64,000 nt of DNA, taken from contig JAUNWH010000007.1 of the NCBI GenBank assembly GCA_030540405.1, positions 1-64,000 on the forward strand, given 5' to 3'. Numbering within the stretch: position 1 is the stretch's first letter; the number at the start of each line of letters is the position of its first letter. The DNA comes from Spirochaetales bacterium (GTDB lineage Bacteria; Spirochaetota; Spirochaetia; Treponematales; Treponemataceae). The position numbers were made by a program, and so were the translations under genes. Under the pieces are notes generated by a model. It was not told where the DNA came from. It made no database searches and was given only the letters and a program-made list of their open reading frames with translations. Shown here one piece after another: positions 59,567-64,000 of the stretch.

Positions 59567-60007
59567 ATGGGAATTCGTGGAGAACTTTTTACAAATCAGG
59601 TAAACTTGGACAAACGTTCGTATTATTTCAATGTAAAAGAAAATCGCAATGGAGATGTTTTTCTTCAGATTGTTGAAAGCAAAATAAAAGATGGACAAGA
59701 TGAAAGACGCGACATTGTTGTTTTTGCAGATGATATGAAAAGCTTTTTGGGCGGAATGGACGAATCTTTAAGAGCTGTTGAAAAAATCCAGAAAGAGCGC
59801 GCAAAGCTCCGTGCAGAAAAAAAAGCTGCGAAAGAAGCAAAATATGCAGCAGGCGGAATGGCAGAAGAGAAGCCAGCAAAAAAAGTTTATCGCAGAAAAG
59901 GAGAAAGCCGCTTAGTTTCAGAAAGAAAAGCAGAGCGCAAGGAAATTTCAGGCAGACTTCATGTTGTTTCAAAAAGACAGCCTGACGCTGAAAAAACAGA
60001 ATACTAA
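59567..60007 (+). CDS. PUR-domain nucleic-acid-binding protein (BpuR-like)
   Basis: 146 residues. The first 80 (RGELFTNQVNLDKRSYYFNV, then IVVFADDMKSFLGGMDESLR) match the PUR-alpha-like DUF3276 fold. In Borrelia burgdorferi the homologue BpuR binds DNA and RNA and controls gene and its own expression. The tail is very basic, with Lys/Arg/Glu/Ala repeats (about 80-146), and may add affinity for nucleic acid. GGGAAGGA lies upstream of the ATG. The stop overlaps the convergent rnhB stop by 4 bases. Confidence 0.87.
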   Translation: MGIRGELFTNQVNLDKRSYYFNVKENRNGDVFLQIVESKIKDGQDERRDIVVFADDMKSFLGGMDESLRAVEKIQKERAKLRAEKKAAKEAKYAAGGMAEEKPAKKVYRRKGESRLVSERKAERKEISGRLHVVSKRQPDAEKTEY

Positions 60008-60603
60008 TATTTGAACGAAAGCCGCTGAATGGGAGACGGTCCTAAACAGCGGCAAATTTCTTTGTGCGCAGGAGTTGGGTAGCCTTTGTGCTTTGCATAC
60101 CCATACTCGGGATAGAGTTTATCATAATCAAGCATAATTTTATCACGCTGAACTTTTGCCAGAATGCTTGCAGCCATAACACAAGGAAATTTTGAATCAG
60201 CTTTTACAACTGCTTTTATATCAAGATTTTCATCAGCAAAAGGCAGAGCGTTTCCATCTACAATCACTTGCATGGAATTTTTACATTGCTCAAAATCAAG
60301 TCCATTTTTCTTGCACCAGGCAGGAAGTTTCATTCTCATCATATCAAAAGCAATTTTCATTGCCTTAAAATCAGCTTGAAGGATATTTATCTCATCGATT
60401 ATTTTTTCACTGACAATTCCAATTCCCCAGCAAGATTTTTCTCTTATAACATCAAATGCGGCTTCACGTTTTTTTTCAGAAAGTTTTTTGCTATCGTTTA
60501 AAATTTCCACAGGAAAATCAAAAGGCAAGAGAACACATCCAGCCGTAACAGGACCAGCCAAAGGACCTCTTCCCGCTTCATCGATTCCAACAAGAAAATC
60601 CAT
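60004..60603 (-). CDS. rnhB: Ribonuclease HII
   Basis: 199 residues. It cuts the RNA strand of RNA-DNA hybrids and excises ribonucleotides from DNA. The catalytic start FLVGIDEAGRGPLAGPVTAG, then LNDSKKLSEKKREAAF, and the second metal Asp in VVKADSKFPCVMAASILAKV are typical. The ATG at 60603 gives the family start; earlier in-frame codons up to 60663 lie within the upstream gene. It is convergent with the PUR gene, 4 bases overlapping, and is last of a minus-strand run. Confidence 0.95.
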   Translation of the reverse strand: MDFLVGIDEAGRGPLAGPVTAGCVLLPFDFPVEILNDSKKLSEKKREAAFDVIREKSCWGIGIVSEKIIDEINILQADFKAMKIAFDMMRMKLPAWCKKNGLDFEQCKNSMQVIVDGNALPFADENLDIKAVVKADSKFPCVMAASILAKVQRDKIMLDYDKLYPEYGYAKHKGYPTPAHKEICRCLGPSPIQRLSFKY

Positions 60604-60608
60604 AAAGC

Positions 60609-62684
60609 CTAAAATCCTTTTTGAATATTTTTTTCTGACACAACAGAATTTACATTGCTCCAAATTGGAGAACTTTTTTTAGTTGAATCGGAAAGTCTTG
60701 CATTAAATTCATTTTGAACAACTGAAGCATTTGCATTAAGAATTTGAATTCCGCGTCCCAATGTTCCAATCAAAGAAAAAGAGGAATCAGAGAAAGAACA
60801 AGTTCCGCCTGAAATTTTCACATTAAAACAAGATTCTGCAACTGATGTGAATCTTGAATTTTTACAGTTAACATTTGAGTTTTCAGAAGAAATTCCGCAA
60901 GCATAAGAATCAGCTTGAACTGTAAATCCAGAATTTTCAATCTGTGCTTTTGAATTTTCTAAATCAAGCAAACTGCCTTTTTTCAAGAACACTGCGGAAA
61001 ACTCACAGCTAGAAATTCCGACAGAAGAATTCTTTGCAAAAACAAGCGGAGAATTTTCAGCTTGTGATTTTTTTTCAATAATCAGATTTTCAAATTCAAC
61101 ATTTGCATTTGAAATTTTTAGAACAGAATTTTCCTTAAAACTCAAACTAGAGTCATGTCCTATAAAAGTGCAATCTTTGGAAATTAAAAATTCATTGTCA
61201 GGAATTTCAATATTTCCATAAATATGAAATCTAAGTTTTTTATTTGAAGACTTTAAAACAGAAATAAGCTGCTCAAAAGATTTAAACGGATTATCATAAG
61301 AACCGTCTTGGATTCCATTTTGTGAATTTGCAAAAAGATAATAATTAGTTTCATCAATAATTATTTTTTGCTCTGAAATTTCACTTTTATTCCCAGACGC
61401 ATCAACAGAATATGCGCAGACTTTATAAAACACTGCGTTTTTATCTGAGGACTTTAGAAAAATTTCATTGCCATTATACAAAGAAAAATTTTCAGGTTTT
61501 ATATTTTCAAATTCAGCCTGCACACTTTCTACAAATCCGTCTGGTATTTCAAAAGGCTTGCTCAAAGCATAAAAAATTTTAGCACCTGGCTCACTTGAAA
61601 TTCTGAAAAAAGATTTTTTTCTTGTAAGTTTTCCTACAGATGATGAAAAAATTTCTGGAGGTTCTGGCGGAAGCCTGTCTATAGAAAAATCAGCATCTAT
61701 TGTCCCCTGATAATTTCCATTGTAAAAAATTTTAAAGCAAGCGGAACTTTTCACATCTTCATTTTCAAACGCATCGGCATAAGCAAAAGAAGAATTTTTT
61801 TCAAATGTAAAATTTTCATTTCCATCTATAAAAAACTCAACAACACCATTTTTATTTTTTCTGGAAAGAACAGAAGGCCTTGCAGGAAGCTCGTATTCAA
61901 AAATTTTATTATCTGGATAAAATTCAACTGGCTGCCATGAAATTTTATGAGCATAATTTCTGTCAATAAAACTTGGCTCAGATGGCGATTTCCAGTTTTC
62001 ATCATCAATTCTGTAAATAAAATTTTTATCTTTAAAAGAAAAATCATTCCATTCTGAAATTTCAAACGGAACATTGTCAGCTTTTGCATCAGAAGTTTTT
62101 TCAGCAGGAATAACTTGGATTACAAAATGAAAAAAATTATTTCCTGTAAAATCAACTGCAAAGCAAGAAACAAAACGCTCTACAGAATTTTTACTTGAAA
62201 GAGAAAGCTTTGACTTTAAATATGGAGTTTTGGAATTTTCAAGAGAATACAAAAATTCAGATGGAATAAAAAAATCAGTTCCAGAAATATAAGGAACAAT
62301 AGGATTTTGATTTATTGAATTTATAAATTCCTTTGACTGAATGCTATATTCAACTCCTGAATTCTCTTCAACATTGTATTCAATTGTAAAATCTTTTCTT
62401 TCGCCATTTTGGGCAATTGATGTAATTTTTACAGTAACATCTCCAATCTGATCAATGAGAACAGGAGAATCATAAAAAAATCCAGAAACATAAGGATCGC
62501 TGCCTGTAAAAGAATAATAAACATCAGTGCCTTTTTCCAAATTTAAAACAAGAGCCTGCTTGTTTTTCCAAACTCCAGAAACTGGGCTCAAGATATTTTT
62601 TTCTTCAAAAGCAAAGAGTTTGCTAAAAGTAAAAAGCAAAAGAATACTTATAATTTTTTTTACAGACAATCGCGTTTTATTCAT
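60609..62684 (-). CDS. Secreted protein with chitobiase-like and beta-helix repeats
   Basis: 691 residues, no name recognised. After a signal peptide (IISILLLFTFSKLFAFEE), a chitobiase C-terminal-like beta domain lies at about 30-105 (GTDVYYSFTGSDPYVSGFF). Similar immunoglobulin-like segments follow (about 210-290, and YALSKPFEIPDGF near 380-440). From about residue 460 the sequence is a right-handed beta-helix of short turns rich in Asn and Ser (ISNANVEFENLIIEKKSQAE, LDLENSKAQIENSGF). Beta-helix proteins of this type bind or cleave polysaccharides or act as adhesins. Start 5 bases behind the phosphoribosyltransferase stop; no catalytic residues were identified. Confidence 0.72.
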   Translation of the reverse strand: MNKTRLSVKKIISILLLFTFSKLFAFEEKNILSPVSGVWKNKQALVLNLEKGTDVYYSFTGSDPYVSGFFYDSPVLIDQIGDVTVKITSIAQNGERKDFTIEYNVEENSGVEYSIQSKEFINSINQNPIVPYISGTDFFIPSEFLYSLENSKTPYLKSKLSLSSKNSVERFVSCFAVDFTGNNFFHFVIQVIPAEKTSDAKADNVPFEISEWNDFSFKDKNFIYRIDDENWKSPSEPSFIDRNYAHKISWQPVEFYPDNKIFEYELPARPSVLSRKNKNGVVEFFIDGNENFTFEKNSSFAYADAFENEDVKSSACFKIFYNGNYQGTIDADFSIDRLPPEPPEIFSSSVGKLTRKKSFFRISSEPGAKIFYALSKPFEIPDGFVESVQAEFENIKPENFSLYNGNEIFLKSSDKNAVFYKVCAYSVDASGNKSEISEQKIIIDETNYYLFANSQNGIQDGSYDNPFKSFEQLISVLKSSNKKLRFHIYGNIEIPDNEFLISKDCTFIGHDSSLSFKENSVLKISNANVEFENLIIEKKSQAENSPLVFAKNSSVGISSCEFSAVFLKKGSLLDLENSKAQIENSGFTVQADSYACGISSENSNVNCKNSRFTSVAESCFNVKISGGTCSFSDSSFSLIGTLGRGIQILNANASVVQNEFNARLSDSTKKSSPIWSNVNSVVSEKNIQKGF

Positions 62685-62689
62685 GGAAT

Positions 62690-63298
62690 TTATTCATCCT
62701 TAAAAATCGGTTCTAAAACTTCACGCAAATCAGGATAAGGCTTATAAAAATTTTCCTCAAGTTCCTCATGCGTAAGACCAACAAGCTCGTGGCTGTTATA
62801 GTTAATCCAAGTGTTTTCTTCAGGATTTGAAATTTCAAATTTTCTGCACCAATAGTCAGGCTGAATCGGAAGCTGCTCTTTCCATTTGTACACTTTATAA
62901 TCATGCACAACAATTTTTATATTTTCACGAGGAACGCCTCTTTCCAAAAGAATTCCAACCAGATAATTCAGAGTTCTGCCCGAATCAAAAATATCATCAA
63001 CGAGCATAATTTTATCGCCAGCACGAAGATAATCAGGGGAATAAGTCCAGCCGTCAATTCTAACTGCGGAATGTTGGGAAACATCAGTGTAGCTTCTTGC
63101 AACAACGGCAGCATACAAAACAGGCTTGTGATTTTTTAAAGCGACTTTGTAATACTCACTGATTACATTCGCCATATACGCGCCGCCACGCAAAGAAGTA
63201 TAAATAACATCAGGAACAAATTTGTCCTGCTGATAAATCTTATGAGCAAGTTTCAATGCATCGATTCTAACACTGTCATAGGGTAAAAATTCTTTCAT
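62690..63298 (-). CDS. Purine-type phosphoribosyltransferase
   Basis: 202 residues. The PRPP-binding motif is KIMLVDDIFDSGRTLNYLVG, and DVIYTSLRGGAYMANVISEY gives the other loop. This suits xanthine/hypoxanthine-guanine type enzymes of the Pfam Pribosyltran family. The base specificity cannot be told. AAGGAATTT precedes the ATG. apt and deoD in this window complete purine salvage. It shares its run with the beta-helix gene and rnhB. Confidence 0.85.
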   Translation of the reverse strand: MKEFLPYDSVRIDALKLAHKIYQQDKFVPDVIYTSLRGGAYMANVISEYYKVALKNHKPVLYAAVVARSYTDVSQHSAVRIDGWTYSPDYLRAGDKIMLVDDIFDSGRTLNYLVGILLERGVPRENIKIVVHDYKVYKWKEQLPIQPDYWCRKFEISNPEENTWINYNSHELVGLTHEELEENFYKPYPDLREVLEPIFKDE

Positions 63299-63317
63299 AT
63301 AAATTCCTTAATAAAAA

Positions 63318-63345
63318 TTATCCGCAGCAACGGATGAATAAAAGT
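63318..63345 (-). terminator. Weak terminator-like hairpin
   Basis: On the minus strand ATCCG-TTGCTG-CGGAT is followed by AATTTTTATT. A 5-pair stem is short. It lies in the gap between the edge-truncated gene and the phosphoribosyltransferase gene. Confidence 0.35.
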
Positions 63346-63379
63346 CTGCAACGCAAACTAATTTTTTTTCAGTTGAACT

Positions 63380-64000
63380 TTAAGACTCTCCTAGAGTTCT
63401 GCCTTTTAACTGCTGAAAAATTCCGCAGCCCAAAAGATAAAGTTCTCCATTTTCAATTTTTATTTTAGCAAGAAACCGGACAGGCTTTTCCATATCAACT
63501 GGAGGCGTTGGAGTTTTTTCAAAAACAACTTTCACAGTTCCACTTGACGAGCGTTTTTCTTCCGTCGGAATATAATCCACCAAAAGCATACAGCCCCAGG
63601 AACCGTCGCTTTTTTGATATTCATTTATAGCAGTGCCATCCCAAATCACATAGCAGTTCTGATAAAGCAGCGGATTTTCTTTTACTTCAAGATAAGAATA
63701 TTTGTCTTTTAAAGAACTGAATGTAGGCTCTTTAAAAAGCTCCGCCATCTCCAAGGATTTTTGCTTTATTGAATGAGCCGCATTGCTATTTAGAATTTTA
63801 TTAAGCTCAACTTGCGCTGCATTGTCCCGGCCTTCACCAAAATATTTTTTTGCAGAATTAAAAACAGAAGCAACCTGATTTTTTTCAAGCTTCACAGTAA
63901 AATCTTTTTCAGAAATATTTATCTGAAGAGGATTTTTTATTTCTTCCGTAGAAAGAGAAAACTTTGAATCAAACTCGGTGAGCGGCTTGTTAAATTTTTT
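63380..64000 (-). CDS. Protein of unknown function, start outside the window
   Basis: The frame stays open to the window edge: 35 codons precede the GTG at 63895, including TEFDSKFSLSTEEIKN, so the gene is cut at its 5' end and at least 206 residues remain. Not recognised. The visible part begins with a helical hairpin (VFNSAKKYFGEGRDNAAQVE), possibly TPR-like, and goes on to a beta-rich half (YVIWDGTAINEYQKSDGSWG, then LAKIKIENGELYLLGCGIF). The last segment resembles small beta-barrel or OB-like domains. Read with the phosphoribosyltransferase only if the weak hairpin between them is passed. Confidence 0.65.
   Translation of the reverse strand, partial: KKFNKPLTEFDSKFSLSTEEIKNPLQINISEKDFTVKLEKNQVASVFNSAKKYFGEGRDNAAQVELNKILNSNAAHSIKQKSLEMAELFKEPTFSSLKDKYSYLEVKENPLLYQNCYVIWDGTAINEYQKSDGSWGCMLLVDYIPTEEKRSSSGTVKVVFEKTPTPPVDMEKPVRFLAKIKIENGELYLLGCGIFQQLKGRTLGES

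Overview
The window is about 37-40% G+C (by eye), densely coded, and looks like a chromosomal segment of a spirochaete of the genus Treponema. The main support is the minus-strand run tamB, bamA, ompH/skp, mutS, an order known from the T. pallidum TP0325-TP0328 region, together with a PUR-domain protein of the Borrelia BpuR type. Genes for aromatic amino acid and methionine synthesis (aroF, tyrA, aroB, metF, metH, metY), which T. pallidum lacks, point to a free-living or gut/oral commensal treponeme. No phage, insertion sequence, CRISPR array or rRNA operon was seen.

Layout. 1-4.7 kb: a possible small RNA, a TrpR-like repressor, an IMP-cyclohydrolase-like protein, a membrane-anchored peptidyl-prolyl isomerase and a DUF115/MptE-like protein. 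4.7-13.7 kb (minus): ispE, spoVG, tRNA-Gln, rplY, a terminator, then tilS, a secreted protein with calcium-type loops, an HtrA-like lipoprotein protease and lepA. 13.9-31.5 kb: a very acidic small protein on plus, then a long minus cluster: tamB, bamA, ompH, mutS, comF, cheW, a degenerate DegT-like protein, nadK, recN, a helical protein and an HD-domain protein. 31.5-38.8 kb (plus): tmk, a secreted protein, rqcH, metF, metH and a multi-TM protein. 38.8-41.9 kb (minus): NDP-sugar pyrophosphorylase, manA, deoD, apt. 41.95-42.54 kb is the only long gap without a gene and holds a degenerate 23-24 bp tandem/inverted repeat array plus a palindromic repeat element. 42.5-46.1 kb (plus): a tightly coupled operon of SH3-domain protein, M48 metalloprotease and CHASE2-adenylyl cyclase. 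46.1-53.9 kb (minus): tyrA and aroF behind an attenuation leader, a tautomerase, metY, an RNase II/R-type exonuclease, a sugar ABC ATPase and a tRNA-binding protein. 54-60 kb (plus): a chemoreceptor, a META lipoprotein, aroB, a cysteine desulfurase and the PUR protein. 60-64 kb (minus): rnhB, a beta-helix protein, a phosphoribosyltransferase and a protein cut by the window edge.

The strongest unannotated signal is upstream of aroF-tyrA. A near-consensus promoter drives a 34-residue reading frame whose residues 18-26 are almost all Tyr, Phe or Trp. It is followed by a stop-codon hairpin, an 8-bp antiterminator pairing and a U-tailed terminator: a complete aromatic-amino-acid transcription attenuator. 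The peptide start lies about where transcription should begin. The same geometry (a -10 box 6-8 bases from the start codon, no usable Shine-Dalgarno) recurs at ispE, rqcH, deoD, the SH3 gene and aroB, suggesting a set of leaderless mRNAs. The second unusual signal is the 41.95-42.32 kb array, in which neighbouring units are inverted and can form hairpins.

All calls rest on reading the sequence and on family knowledge. No database search or folding program was run. Start sites were moved where a Shine-Dalgarno site, terminator or promoter made another codon more plausible.
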